Assembly (NCBI RefSeq): GCF_000151205.2
Contig: NC_016051.1
Span: 558,001 to 622,000, forward strand
Source: Thermococcus sp. AM4
Lineage (GTDB): Archaea; Methanobacteriota_B; Thermococci; Thermococcales; Thermococcaceae
DNA length: 64,000 nucleotides
Reading direction: 5' to 3'
The stretch's first letter is position 1. Each line of letters starts with the position of its first letter. The position numbers and the translations under genes are program-made. Below the pieces are notes generated by a model. The model was not told the origin of the DNA. It saw nothing but the letters and a program-made list of their open reading frames with translations, and made no database searches. Below are positions 50,169 through 59,898 of this stretch, piece after piece.

Positions 50169-51122
50169 ATGGAGAGGGAGAGACTCATAGATGTCGTCGC
50201 GAGGATACTTCAGAGGTCCGGCCTCAAGGTTGCGAGGGTCGAGCTTAGGGGAGGGTGTTTTGACCTCGTCGCGAGCGGGCTCTTCACGCTCCTCTTCATA
50301 AAGGTAGTCACCAACATCGACACGGTTACCCAGGAGCAGGCCGAGGATCTGAAGAGGCTGGCCAAGCTCTTCAAGGCGACGCCGATGATAGTCGGGATCA
50401 GAACCAAGAACTCGGAGATAGAGGAAGGTGTGATCTACGAGCGCTTTGGGATCTACGCCCTCAACCCCGCAACGCTCTACCGGGTTCTCGTCGAGGGTGA
50501 GTTTCCAGCGATATTCGCGGAACGCGGCGGCCTCTACGTCCGGATCAACGGCGAGCTTTTGAGGAAGCTTCGCGAGAAGCACGGCTACTCCGTGGGCGAG
50601 CTTGCCTCCCTTCTGGGGGTTTCGAGGAAGAGCCTCCTTAACTACGAGCGGAACGAGCAGGCGGTTTCCCTTGAAGTCGCGCTCCGCATGGAGGAGCTCT
50701 TCGACGAGCCCATAGCCGAGCCCATAGACGTCCTGAGGGCGAAGGTTGACGTCGAGCTCAAGCCCGCTGAACCGGAAACGCCCCTCGAGCGGGACGTCTT
50801 TGAAAAGCTCAAGGAACTGGGCATGGGCGTGGTCAAGGTGAAGAGGGCTCCCTTCAACGCCCTGTCCCGGGAGGAGGAGGTCACGATTCTTACCGGCATA
50901 GACGAGAGGAAGACCCGCTCAACGGTTAAGAGGGCCGAGATGGTCGCCGAGGTGGGGCGGATAATCAACACGGGCGGCCTCTTCGTCCTGGAGAAGTCCA
51001 AGATGGAGGTCGTTTCCGAGGTCCCGCTGATCCCCAAGGAGAGCCTGAAGGAGATAAAGGACGTTGACGAGCTCATCGAACTCATCGAGGGGCTCAAAAA
51101 GGAGATAAAGAAGAGCGTTTAG
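50169..51122 (+). CDS. XRE-type HTH transcriptional regulator with nuclease-like N domain
   Basis: The protein is 317 residues: an N-terminal alpha/beta domain (ERLIDVVARILQRSGLKVARVELRGGCFDLVA), then HTH_3 (LRKLREKHGYSVGELASLLGVSRKSLLNYERNEQ, about 130-170) and a C-terminal domain. It is the conserved euryarchaeal HTH regulator family. A TATA-like CTTAAAAGG (about 50135-50143) lies about 28 bases upstream, so the ATG at 50169 is probably leaderless. Confidence 0.8.
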   Translation: MERERLIDVVARILQRSGLKVARVELRGGCFDLVASGLFTLLFIKVVTNIDTVTQEQAEDLKRLAKLFKATPMIVGIRTKNSEIEEGVIYERFGIYALNPATLYRVLVEGEFPAIFAERGGLYVRINGELLRKLREKHGYSVGELASLLGVSRKSLLNYERNEQAVSLEVALRMEELFDEPIAEPIDVLRAKVDVELKPAEPETPLERDVFEKLKELGMGVVKVKRAPFNALSREEEVTILTGIDERKTRSTVKRAEMVAEVGRIINTGGLFVLEKSKMEVVSEVPLIPKESLKEIKDVDELIELIEGLKKEIKKSV

Positions 51123-52360
51123 GAGAAGAGAACCTTTCTCCACACCTCCCGGAGCTTCTCCACGTACTCCGCAGGCGATGCTATGAGAACCGCCCATCTG
51201 GGCGTCTGCCTCCTTTTGAGGGCATTCGCGAGAGGCGTAACCCGGGTCAGGGGTTCGAGCTCACCGTTCTCCATGAGCACGTTTATCTCCGTCGCCTTGA
51301 GCCTCGGCTCGCTGAGCATGAGATCCGCTATGCTGAACTCGAGGATCACCTCCCCCTCCCTGGCGCCGACTTCACTCGCGAGCTTCCTCTCGAGCTCCTG
51401 TCTCTTCTTCACGTTGCGATAGGCCGCCAAAAGTTCCCTCTTCTCCTCCGAGCTGAGCTCCCCAGCCCCGGCCAGAACGGCGGCCTTGTAGAGGTTCCTG
51501 TACTTCACCCTCTTCCCCATCTCCGAGGGGAAGCCCTCAAGATCCTCCAGCTCGACCATAACCCGGCAGTCTATCATCTTCCAGAAGTCCCAGAGGTGGC
51601 CTTCCTCAAGGGCGAACTCCAAAGCCCTCGTCAGCATCCCCTCTGCTATCTTGACCGTGTGGTGGAAGTAAACCCTCGAGTACATGAGTGAGCGCGCCAC
51701 CATCATGCCCTCTACCGCCTCAACGCCCTTCTCCTCGACCACCAGCTCATCGTCGTGAATCGTCAGGACCTTCAGCAGTCTCTCCATGTCTATTATCCCG
51801 TGGGCGACGCCCGTGTAGTGGGCATCCCTTATGAGGTAGTCTATCTGATCGACGTCCACGTCGCCGTGAAGGGCCTGGCCGAGGTACCTCTTCTCGTGCT
51901 TTCCGAGGATGAGGTCGGCGACGGCTTTGGGATCGATGCCCCACCTCTCGAGTATCTCGGGGATAGTCCCCCCACCGTTCCCGTCGGTTATGTCTATCTT
52001 GCCGAGGATGATCCTCTGGCCGAGGCGCATGTGGTCGTATTCCTTCGTGTAGTGCTTGTAGATGCTCTCAAACGTGTGGCTGAAGGGGCCGTGGCCTATA
52101 TCGTGGAGCAAAGCGGCCGTTTCAAGGAGAAGCGCCTCCTCCTCAGGCAGGCCGAGCTCGGCCGAGAGTCTTCTCGCCACGTTCCAAGCTCCCAGCGAGT
52201 GTTCAAAGCGGGAGTGGTTGGCACCGGGATAGACAAGAAACGCCAGACCGAGCTGTCTGATGTGCCTGAGCCTCTGGAACTCGGGGGTTTTAACCACGTC
52301 GAGGACAACGCCGTCTATCTTCATGCTCCCGTGTATGGCGTCGTGTATGACCTTTGCCAT
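51119..52360 (-). CDS. HD domain phosphohydrolase (dGTPase/SAMHD-like)
   Basis: About 413 residues with HIRQLGLAFLVYPGANHSRFEHSLG and LLHDIGHGPFSHTFE. These hold the metal-binding His and Asp pair of HD hydrolases; relatives remove triphosphate from dNTPs or cleave phosphodiesters. The start at 52360 has GGTGCG upstream; the frame extends 22 codons further without similarity. Its end overlaps the HTH gene by 4 bases. Confidence 0.85.
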   Translation of the reverse strand: MAKVIHDAIHGSMKIDGVVLDVVKTPEFQRLRHIRQLGLAFLVYPGANHSRFEHSLGAWNVARRLSAELGLPEEEALLLETAALLHDIGHGPFSHTFESIYKHYTKEYDHMRLGQRIILGKIDITDGNGGGTIPEILERWGIDPKAVADLILGKHEKRYLGQALHGDVDVDQIDYLIRDAHYTGVAHGIIDMERLLKVLTIHDDELVVEEKGVEAVEGMMVARSLMYSRVYFHHTVKIAEGMLTRALEFALEEGHLWDFWKMIDCRVMVELEDLEGFPSEMGKRVKYRNLYKAAVLAGAGELSSEEKRELLAAYRNVKKRQELERKLASEVGAREGEVILEFSIADLMLSEPRLKATEINVLMENGELEPLTRVTPLANALKRRQTPRWAVLIASPAEYVEKLREVWRKVLFS

Positions 52361-52445
52361 TCGCACCACCTGAGAACAGTTGCCAACGGGTTTAAAATAG
52401 TTTTCCGCAGAAGGACAAAAGATCAAGGGGAAAATAGGACGAAAT

Positions 52446-54569
52446 TCACCGGTACTCGCGCTCCAGCTGCATCTGTTTGAGCTTGGCTGTAAAGCCCTTC
52501 AGCGGTGCGGTGTCCTCCTTCAGGATCTTCCCGGTCCTGGAATCTATCCTCGCATAGTAGAGCCCCCTGCTTCCGGAGAGCTTTATGTGGACGTAACCCC
52601 TGTCCTTGTAATGCGTCAGCCTCTCAGTTCTGAGCTCGCCCTCCCCGTACTTCTCCTTCACGTGCTTCCTGTACATCTCCTCTATGGCCCTCTCCGTGAA
52701 GTTCACCCTCTTCTCGATGACCCCGCCGGTGGCCCTGTGGAGAACCAGCTCCCCGACCTTTGAGACCCCCGTGAAGCGAACCACCCAGTTCTCGGCCAGT
52801 TCGATGCCCTCGACCTTGGCCTCCGGGTCGATCTCCCTGACCCTCTCCTCCGCCATCTTCTCCGCCAGCTTTCTCCTCAGAACCCGGTCCACTTCCTCGA
52901 TTACCTTTCCGTCCTTGCTCAGGCGAACCCTGATCTCGTGGGTTTCCCCTTCGGCGTCCACCAGGTACTCGTCCTTTTCGGCTATAACTGAAACGACGCT
53001 GTAACCGGGGTACCTCTCGGCGACGAGTTCTCCGGCTCTCTTCTCGGTGATCTCAAGGTAGTAGTCGAGCATGTCGCCGGTGGAGCCGTCTATCTTGACC
53101 CTCGCCCTTCCATCCTCTCCCTCAAGCTCGAGTTCGAGGTACTTATGGCCTGTGACGCGGAAGGACGAAAGCTCCAGCCCCTTAACCGGGAAGTTGCTCT
53201 CGATGACCTCTTTGGCCTTTTTGATCGCGCCGTCGAGCGGCGGGAACTTCGCCAGCTCCTCCATCTTCCCGTTCCTGAGGTCGATCCTAACTGCCAGGAC
53301 CGTTCCGTTCACCAGAACGTCCGCCACGGCACTCTTTTTGTTGAGCTCTATCCCGAGTATCTCGCTTCCGGGATAGCTGGACTCTATGAGCTTCCTCACG
53401 GCATCATCGCTCATCCTCGTGTCGAGGTGGAGCAGCTTTCCGGTGTAGGGGTTGAAGGACGCCTCAAAGGAAAACCTCTCCGTTTTGCCCCTGACGGTTA
53501 TCTTGCGCTCCTTCTGGATGACCTCAACGGCTCTGACTTCCTCCCCCGTCTCCTTTGAAACGGCCTTCACAGTCCGCTCTATGAAGTACTTCTCGGGGAG
53601 TGCTCTGAGCTCGACCTCAACCTTTCCATCGGGGAGTTCCACAAGGGCCTTTCCCCTGTTGGAGCCAACCCTGAACTCAACTTCGGCACGCCTGGGTATG
53701 TAGACCTTCCGCCTGTCAATGATCCTGACCTGGTTTTCGGTGACCCCGAACTCCCTGGCGGCCCGCTCCTTGAGCAGAACCACCGCCTCACCCGGACTGA
53801 GGGGGGTGTTTATCGTCCGCTCGGTCGCCTGAATAACGGCCGGAGAGTCCAGCTTGACCTTTCTGAGCTGGTTGGCCAACTTGGGATCGCTTTCAGCGTT
53901 GAGTATCATCTCGTCCCCGGAAAGAACCAGCGCCTCGCCGCGCTTTCCTTCCTCGACCGACCAGGAGACTATATAAGCTGTGTCGAGGTCTACCCTCAGG
54001 GATGCCAGCTCCACCTCGTCGGCCTTTACCGGGAAGCGCGAGGAAACGATCTTCGCGACCCTCTCAAGTACTTTGTCGGGCGAGAAATCGTAGAGAAGGG
54101 GAGCGTCGAGGTGGTACTCGTTGAGAACTGCTTTTTCTTCCTTTTCCTCTCTCTCAGCCACCTTCAGGTCATCGGGGACTGGGATCGAGTAGTTGTTGAG
54201 CAGGGAGGCAAGCTTCTCCCCGTCCCAGGGAACGATCCTTCCGCGGTATTCCCTCGAAAGGAGCAGCTTGGCGTCCTTCGTGAAGCCGGCCGGAGAGACG
54301 AGTATCCCCTTGTCCGCCTTCTGGGAGTTGATGATGTCGGCGAAGACGTTAACGTCCCTCGACGATGCCAGTCCCTTCTCGTGGACGGCTATGACTATCT
54401 TCTCGGTCCCGGCGATGGGGTCGCTCCTCAGGGCCACGATGTCGAGGCCCCACTCGCCCCTCCTCGCAACCTTCTCGTACTCCCTGAAGCCCATCCTCTT
54501 GAGTAACTCAACGATGAGATCCACGAGCCTTTCACGGGTCACCGACATGATCGTTTCAACTGTCCACAT
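52446..54569 (-). CDS. Mrr-type nuclease domain joined to PepSY-like repeats
   Basis: About 707 residues. The first 130 (LVDLIVELLKRMGFREYEKVARRGEWGLDIVALRSD...KIVIAVHEKG...DKGILVSPAGFTKDAKLL) resemble a restriction endonuclease-like domain, with Asp and a (H)EK in place of the usual QxK. The remainder is a series of PepSY-like units (for example EERVREIDPEAKVEGIELAENWVVRF and GLYYARIDSRTGKI). Function unknown. ATG 54569 follows GGTGGTGA. A TATA-like TTTATATGG (54606-54614, reverse strand) lies about 40 bases upstream. Confidence 0.7.
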   Translation of the reverse strand: MWTVETIMSVTRERLVDLIVELLKRMGFREYEKVARRGEWGLDIVALRSDPIAGTEKIVIAVHEKGLASSRDVNVFADIINSQKADKGILVSPAGFTKDAKLLLSREYRGRIVPWDGEKLASLLNNYSIPVPDDLKVAEREEKEEKAVLNEYHLDAPLLYDFSPDKVLERVAKIVSSRFPVKADEVELASLRVDLDTAYIVSWSVEEGKRGEALVLSGDEMILNAESDPKLANQLRKVKLDSPAVIQATERTINTPLSPGEAVVLLKERAAREFGVTENQVRIIDRRKVYIPRRAEVEFRVGSNRGKALVELPDGKVEVELRALPEKYFIERTVKAVSKETGEEVRAVEVIQKERKITVRGKTERFSFEASFNPYTGKLLHLDTRMSDDAVRKLIESSYPGSEILGIELNKKSAVADVLVNGTVLAVRIDLRNGKMEELAKFPPLDGAIKKAKEVIESNFPVKGLELSSFRVTGHKYLELELEGEDGRARVKIDGSTGDMLDYYLEITEKRAGELVAERYPGYSVVSVIAEKDEYLVDAEGETHEIRVRLSKDGKVIEEVDRVLRRKLAEKMAEERVREIDPEAKVEGIELAENWVVRFTGVSKVGELVLHRATGGVIEKRVNFTERAIEEMYRKHVKEKYGEGELRTERLTHYKDRGYVHIKLSGSRGLYYARIDSRTGKILKEDTAPLKGFTAKLKQMQLEREYR

Positions 54570-54633
54570 CGCTGTCACCACCACACTGTGAGAGTTTGTC
54601 GGAGGCCATATAAATCTCTTTCTTCTCCCTGTT

Positions 54634-54650
54634 TATCACCCGCAGTGTGC
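54634..54650 (+). promoter_or_regulatory. Tgr-type (TGM) motif upstream of pgk
   Basis: TATCAC-CCGCA-GTGTGC has the first half of the TATCAC-N5-GTGATA motif and the start of the second. It lies just upstream of a TATA-like TTTTTTAAC (54656-54664). In Thermococcales such a place means activation of a gluconeogenic gene by Tgr. Confidence 0.55.
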
Positions 54651-54699
54651 GGAACGTTTTTTAACACCGGTGGGGCAAGATACGACCGGGGGGCGATGA

Positions 54700-55932
54700 A
54701 TGGAAGGCATATTCCGGCTCACCGACTTCAACTTTTACAACAAAACGGTGTTCCTGAGGGTCGATCTTAACTCACCCGTCAAGGACGGCAGGATAATAAG
54801 CGACGCCCGGTTCAGGGCGGTTCTCCCGACCGTGAGGAAGCTCCTCGAGGACGGCGCCAAGGTCGTGGTCGCGACGCACCAGAGCAAGCCCTACAAGAGC
54901 GACTACGTAGCCACCGAAGAGCACGCTGAAATACTCGGAAGGCTCCTCGGCGTTGGGGTTGAATACGTCGAGGACATCTTCGGAAAGCTCGCAAGGGAGA
55001 GGATAAGGTCCCTCAAACCGGGCGAGATCTTAATGCTCGAGAACCTCCGCTTTTCGGCCGAGGAGGTCTTCTACCGGCCGCTCGAGGAGTGCGAGAGGAC
55101 GCACTTCGTCAGAAAACTCGCCCCTCTCTTTGACTACGCCGTGAACGACGCCTTCGCCGCCGCCCACAGGAGCCAGCCTTCCCTGGTGGGCTTTGCCCGA
55201 CTCGTGCCAACTGCCGCCGGCTTTCTCATGGAGAAGGAACTCAATGCCCTAGAGAAGGCCTACGAACACGGTGAGAGGCCCAGGGTTTACGTGCTCGGCG
55301 GGGCCAAGGTTGACGACTCGCTCAAGGTCGCGGAAAACGTTCTGAGGAAGGAGAAGGCCGACCTCATTCTGACCGGTGGCCTGGTGGGTCACGTCTTCAC
55401 GCTCGCCAAGGGCTTCAACCTCGGCGACGCAAACATCATGTTCCTCGAAAGGAAAGGCCTCCTCGAGCTTGTGGACTGGGCCGAGAGGATACTCGATGAG
55501 TTCTACCCCTACGTCAGGACGCCCGTGGACTTCGCGGTGGACGTGAACGGCGAGCGCGTTGAGGTTGACCTCCTGAGCGAGGAGAAGGAGCTCTTCGACC
55601 GCTATCCCATACTAGACATAGGCTCGAGAACCGTTGAGAAGTACCGCGAGATCCTCCTGAAGGCCGGAACGATAGTTGCCAACGGCCCGATGGGAGTTTT
55701 CGAGCGCGAGGAGTTCGCCCTTGGAACGGTGGGTGTCTTCAGGGCGATAGGGGAGAGCAGGGCCTTCAGCGTCGTCGGCGGGGGCCACTCGATAGCGAGC
55801 ATCTACCGCTACAACATAAAGGGGATAAGCCACGTCTCGACTGGCGGGGGAGCCATGCTGAGCTACTTCGCCGGCGAAAGCCTTCCCGTCATCGAGGCCC
55901 TCAGGGAGAGCTACCGGCTCTTCAGGGCTTGA
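54700..55932 (+). CDS. pgk: Phosphoglycerate kinase, archaeal type
   Basis: The protein is 410 residues: FLRVDLNSPVKDGRI, then DDFAAAHR-like NDAFAAAHRSQ, GGAKVDDSLKVAENVL, ANGPMGVFEREEF and VGGGHSIASIY. It interconverts 1,3-bisphosphoglycerate and 3-phosphoglycerate. The weak TGM upstream supports Tgr activation when sugars must be made. The 3' end overlaps the convergent DUF3783 gene by 11 bases. Confidence 0.95.
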   Translation: MEGIFRLTDFNFYNKTVFLRVDLNSPVKDGRIISDARFRAVLPTVRKLLEDGAKVVVATHQSKPYKSDYVATEEHAEILGRLLGVGVEYVEDIFGKLARERIRSLKPGEILMLENLRFSAEEVFYRPLEECERTHFVRKLAPLFDYAVNDAFAAAHRSQPSLVGFARLVPTAAGFLMEKELNALEKAYEHGERPRVYVLGGAKVDDSLKVAENVLRKEKADLILTGGLVGHVFTLAKGFNLGDANIMFLERKGLLELVDWAERILDEFYPYVRTPVDFAVDVNGERVEVDLLSEEKELFDRYPILDIGSRTVEKYREILLKAGTIVANGPMGVFEREEFALGTVGVFRAIGESRAFSVVGGGHSIASIYRYNIKGISHVSTGGGAMLSYFAGESLPVIEALRESYRLFRA

Positions 55933-56314
55933 AGTCGAGGAAGGGGCCTTTCTTCACGTTCTTCTTTGCCCAGCTCAGGGCCCTGAAGTAGTCGTCCTCC
56001 TCAACCAGTTCTTTCAGCAGTTCGTCGAGCGTCCACTTCATCGAAACCTCCGTGGGGGCCGCGAAGATCACCCTGCCCAGGCCCAGCTTTTTGACCTTCC
56101 CGATTATCTCCCTGATGGCCCTTCCATCGACGTCCGCCATCAGGACGAACTTCCTCTCGTGCCAGGGGCACTCGTCGCCCTTAGCACTCTCAAAGACCTC
56201 TGAGACCGGCATCTGGAGGCAATCCCTCGAAACGCACTCCACCGGAACTTCCAGGGTCTTCCGCAGGAGGTCGAGCTCCTCACGGCTGAAGCCTATTGCC
56301 AGAACCTTTGGCAC
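55922..56314 (-). CDS. DUF3783 family protein
   Basis: About 130 residues: [37 protein letters not shown], then [39 protein letters not shown] and a helical end. It is of the DUF3783 type, with a conserved PWHERK patch. GTG 56314 follows GGAGGTG and lies inside the sir2 end (35-base overlap). Confidence 0.75.
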   Translation of the reverse strand: MPKVLAIGFSREELDLLRKTLEVPVECVSRDCLQMPVSEVFESAKGDECPWHERKFVLMADVDGRAIREIIGKVKKLGLGRVIFAAPTEVSMKWTLDELLKELVEEDDYFRALSWAKKNVKKGPFLDFKP

Positions 56315-57068
56315 CGAGAAACACCTCCACCGCCTTGAGGATTCTCTCCATCCCCTCCCCAGCGGGCTTGGGAATAAAAACATCGGCTATCGGCGTTATC
56401 CCGCTCCTCTTCGGGTTTATCTCTATCACCCTTCCGCCGTGCTCCTTAACGACGTATGGGATGTACGCGGCCGGATAAACGACCCCGCTCGTGCCTATGA
56501 CGAGAACGACGTCGGCGCGCGAGGCCAGCTCAAAGGCCCTCTCAAGTGCATCCTGCGGGAGCGGCTCGCCGAACCACACCACGTCCGGCCGGAGGAGGGA
56601 GTTGCAGCGGGGGCACCTCGGAAGATCCCTTGAGGAAAGGAACTCCTCAAGCCTTCCGCTCTCCTTCAGGTTCTCGCGGTAGGTGCATGAAGTGCAGCGG
56701 ACCCGGAAGATGTTGCCGTGAAGCTCGATGAGATTCTTCGTCCCGGCCTCGCGGTGTAAATCATCGACGTTCTGGGTTATCACCGCCTTGAGGATACCCA
56801 TCTCCTCGAGCCTCGCGAGGGCGAGATGGGCCTTATTCGGCCTGGCCTTCGCTATGAGCTGCATCCGCCACTTGTAGAACTCCCACACCAGTTGGGGATT
56901 CCTCCTGAAGGCCTCGGGGGTTGCCAGCTCCTCCGGCCTGTAGTTTCTCCACAGCCCGTTGGCGTCTCTAAAGGTTGGAACGCCGCTTTCTGCGCTTATT
57001 CCCGCCCCGGTGAAGGCTATTGCAAACTTCGCCTTTGCCAGAATCCTCCCGGCTTCCTCGCAGAGCAT
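56280..57068 (-). CDS. Sir2 family NAD-dependent protein deacetylase
   Basis: The protein is 262 residues with [29 protein letters not shown], the zinc set CTSC...CPRC, and [12 protein letters not shown]. It removes acetyl groups (for example from Alba) using NAD. A short promoter region is shared with the divergent lysA operon. Confidence 0.93.
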   Translation of the reverse strand: MLCEEAGRILAKAKFAIAFTGAGISAESGVPTFRDANGLWRNYRPEELATPEAFRRNPQLVWEFYKWRMQLIAKARPNKAHLALARLEEMGILKAVITQNVDDLHREAGTKNLIELHGNIFRVRCTSCTYRENLKESGRLEEFLSSRDLPRCPRCNSLLRPDVVWFGEPLPQDALERAFELASRADVVLVIGTSGVVYPAAYIPYVVKEHGGRVIEINPKRSGITPIADVFIPKPAGEGMERILKAVEVFLGAKGSGNRLQP

Positions 57069-57135
57069 GATCCCCTTTGGGAGGCAAAACTTAAATCTTT
57101 AACTGACCAGTTCTAAACGTTAAGATGGCATTCGA

Positions 57136-57312
57136 GTGGGTGTCGCCGATGGCTCCGATGGAAAAGGGGCTATTCTTCTGGGGCTGCACATAACGTCCTT
57201 CTACGAGTTCCTGAGGGAGAACATCACCGCGTACTACGTTCTCTCGGCGATGCTCCTCACGACAATCGGAGCCATCACCATCATGTCCATACGGAAGGAG
57301 GAGGTGGGATGA
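57136..57312 (+). CDS. Small single-helix membrane ORF coupled to lysA
   Basis: This is a 58-codon frame from GTG 57136: LLGLHITSFYEFLRENITAYYVLSAM..., a charged N terminus, one hydrophobic helix (YYVLSAMLLTTIGAITIMSI) and a KEEVG tail. Its TGA touches the lysA ATG, and the GGAGGTGG site for lysA lies in its end. No ribosome site of its own is clear, so its start is uncertain. Confidence 0.45.
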   Translation: MGVADGSDGKGAILLGLHITSFYEFLRENITAYYVLSAMLLTTIGAITIMSIRKEEVG

Positions 57313-58551
57313 ATGTGGTGGGAGAAACCCGGTCATCTGCGAGCTGTTGGTAACAGGCTTTTCATCGGGGAGCACGACGTCGTTGAGCTCGCCGAAAAAC
57401 ACGGAACGCCCGTTTACATTTACAACTTGAGCAGAATACGGGACAACTACCTCAGAATGGCCGATGCCCTCAAGAAAGCCGGGTTCAGGGAATGGAGGAT
57501 ACACTACGCGATGAAGGCGAACAACAACAAAGAAGTCCTCGGATTGATCAGAGAGCTCGGCGGTGGGATAGATGCCACCTCGCCAGGAGAGGTCAAGCTC
57601 GCGAGGGAGATCGGCTTCAAGGATGAGGACATAATATTCACTGGAACATCCCTCAGCAACGGTGACCTTGAATTCCTCGCCAAAACGAACGTGCTCATAA
57701 ACTTCGACTCCGTCTCCTCTCTGAGACGCTTCAACGGCGAGGAAGGGCGAAAGGTCGGCCTCAGGATAAACACCGGCGTCGGGATCGGCAGGGTTGAGAA
57801 GACCACAACCGGCGGGCTCGAGGTAGGGAGCATTCCCGTCAAGTTCGGAATCTCCGGAAAGGCCATTGACCGGGCCTTTGATCTGATAGAGGAGAAGGGC
57901 CTCGAGCTTCACTGCCTGCACCACCACGTTGGCTCGGACTGGGTTGGGGAGAAGATCGCCAGATACTTCCAGGCGCTGGACAACCTCCTCAAGGTGGCCG
58001 AAAAGGCAGAGGCCCGCTTCGGCGGATCCCTTAAGGTTATCGACCTCGGAGGAGGTTACGGAGTTCCCCACAGTGCCGAAGAGGAAGAGTTCCCCGTTTA
58101 CGAGTTCTTCCAGCGGGTTAAAGAGCACATGGAGGAGTACGGCTTCGGCGACCTCAAAGTCATCGTGGAGCCCGGAACCTACCTTGTGAGCGACGCCGGC
58201 ATTCTGGTGGCCCAGGTCAACACCGTTGAGGAGAAGAACGGGAGGATTTTCGTGGGCGTTGACGCGGGTTTAAACGTCTTCAACTCGCCCGCCCTCTACA
58301 ACTACTATCATGAAATCGTGGTCTGCAACAGGGTCTCCAGCGAGGAGAAGATGGTCGCCACCGTTGTCGGGAACATCTGCGAGAGCGGAGACATATTTGC
58401 GGTAGACAGGGAGCTGCCGAAGATAGAGGAAGGGGACTACATAGCCATACTGAACGCCGGGGCCTACGGATACGTCATGGCCAACAACTACAACCTCCGC
58501 CCCAAGGGAAAAGAAGTCGTCGTTGGCGGTCCAGTTCGATTCCCTGATTGA
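57313..58551 (+). CDS. lysA: Diaminopimelate decarboxylase (fold-type III PLP)
   Basis: The protein is 412 residues with IHYAMKANNNKEVL (PLP-lysine), GGGIDATSPGEVKLA, HCLHHHVGSDW, IDLGGGYGVP, EPGTYLVSDAG, and CESGDIFAVDRELP. It fits diaminopimelate decarboxylase, although related archaeal enzymes act on other basic amino acids. The stop is followed by the permease gene with a separate promoter. Confidence 0.88.
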   Translation: MWWEKPGHLRAVGNRLFIGEHDVVELAEKHGTPVYIYNLSRIRDNYLRMADALKKAGFREWRIHYAMKANNNKEVLGLIRELGGGIDATSPGEVKLAREIGFKDEDIIFTGTSLSNGDLEFLAKTNVLINFDSVSSLRRFNGEEGRKVGLRINTGVGIGRVEKTTTGGLEVGSIPVKFGISGKAIDRAFDLIEEKGLELHCLHHHVGSDWVGEKIARYFQALDNLLKVAEKAEARFGGSLKVIDLGGGYGVPHSAEEEEFPVYEFFQRVKEHMEEYGFGDLKVIVEPGTYLVSDAGILVAQVNTVEEKNGRIFVGVDAGLNVFNSPALYNYYHEIVVCNRVSSEEKMVATVVGNICESGDIFAVDRELPKIEEGDYIAILNAGAYGYVMANNYNLRPKGKEVVVGGPVRFPD

Positions 58552-58667
58552 TCTCCCCCATTCCGTTCGGAGAGTTCCGGCATCTTCGAACGTTTTTTGA
58601 ATTTTCTTTCAGATTTTCGTGGGAGGGTTTAAATTGTGTTCATCCGTACATTGGACTGGTGAGAGAG

Positions 58668-59864
58668 ATGCCGGTCTCGGAGGGTGTTGAGAGGAGAAAG
58701 GTTACCACGTCACACGGTCGCTATTACTCGGCGAGAATAGCCGCGCAGAGGCGGAAAAAGCTCATAGTGATCCAGAACATCAGGCGGAGGAAGTGCATCC
58801 GGGGGTTGAGGGTAAGCACGATCCGCGTCGAGAAGAGGCGCATAACCCAAGGAGAGGCCCTGGCAATCCTCGTGGGGACGCAGATAGGCGCTGGAGTTCT
58901 CGGCCTGCCCTACGCAGCGAGCAAGGTCGGCCTCATACCTGCCCTTGCAGTGCTCATCGGCGTGATGTTCCTCATGCTCTGGACGGGCCTCATAGTTCTC
59001 AAATTCTCCGCCGGAATGGGCGGGGCGCAGATGAGCACCATAGCCCAGCGCGTCCTCGGAAAGGCCGGCGGCTGGCTGATGTACGTCAGCATCTTCATCA
59101 TGAGCTTCGGGGCCATCTTAGCTTACATAGCGGGAATGGGAAGCGTCTTCGCAAGCCTCTTCGGGATAAGCGAAACGGCGGGAGCTTTCATATTCTGGGT
59201 TCTCGCCTCGATAGTCGTCTACCGCGGCCTTGAAGCGAGCGGAAAGACCGAGCTTGCGATGAGCTACGTCATGCTGGCGCTCTTCATAGCGGTTACGCTC
59301 ATGCTCGTTCCCCACGCGAAGCTGAGCAACGGCCTCTACACCGACCTCTCGGGAATCCTCAGCATAACCGGTGTCGCAATATTCGCCCTCGGCTGCCACA
59401 CTGTAATTCCCGACGTCTACAAGGGCCTCGGGAGCTACGAGGAGACCAGGAAGGTCCTCGTCTGGGCCTTTATAATCCCCACGGCCATCTACGCGATATT
59501 CATGGTGGCTTTCCTCCTCGCCTTCGGCAGGAACACGCCCCAGATAGCCACGCAGGGCCTTGAGCTCCTCTACGGGCACATCGGAAGAATCGTCGGCAAC
59601 CTCATCCCGCTCCTGGCAATAACCACGAGCTACATCGGAATCGCCCTCGCACAGCAGAGCAACAACGAGGAGTTCGTCAGGCTCAAGAGGCCGATGGCGT
59701 GGGGCCTGACGGTCATTCCGCCCGCAATTGTATACTTCGCCGGCGTAAAGAACTTTGCCGACGTCTTGGCCTTCGCCGGTGACACCGGGGACATGATGGC
59801 CTTCATAATCCTGCCGATACTCATCTGGCTCGTTGACGGGCTGAGGAGGAAACGGCCCCATTAA
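58668..59864 (+). CDS. Amino acid permease (aromatic/HAAAP type) with long basic N tail
   Basis: About 398 residues: 63 N-terminal residues that are very basic (RYYSARIAAQRRKKL, NIRRRKCIRG), then eleven membrane helices beginning LAILVGTQIGAGVLGLPYAAS, the motif of the HAAAP/SdaC/TyrP group. The basic tail is unlike typical members. ATG 58668 follows GGTGAGAG; a TATA-like GGTTTAAATTG (58627-58637) precedes it. Confidence 0.8.
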   Translation: MPVSEGVERRKVTTSHGRYYSARIAAQRRKKLIVIQNIRRRKCIRGLRVSTIRVEKRRITQGEALAILVGTQIGAGVLGLPYAASKVGLIPALAVLIGVMFLMLWTGLIVLKFSAGMGGAQMSTIAQRVLGKAGGWLMYVSIFIMSFGAILAYIAGMGSVFASLFGISETAGAFIFWVLASIVVYRGLEASGKTELAMSYVMLALFIAVTLMLVPHAKLSNGLYTDLSGILSITGVAIFALGCHTVIPDVYKGLGSYEETRKVLVWAFIIPTAIYAIFMVAFLLAFGRNTPQIATQGLELLYGHIGRIVGNLIPLLAITTSYIGIALAQQSNNEEFVRLKRPMAWGLTVIPPAIVYFAGVKNFADVLAFAGDTGDMMAFIILPILIWLVDGLRRKRPH

Positions 59865-59898
59865 TGTACTTTTTTGTGCGCGTGGACAGCTGTGGTAA

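Noticed and set aside
57091-58128. 345-codon frame opposite lysA
   Set aside because: Shadow of lysA; lysA has all catalytic motifs and a ribosome site.
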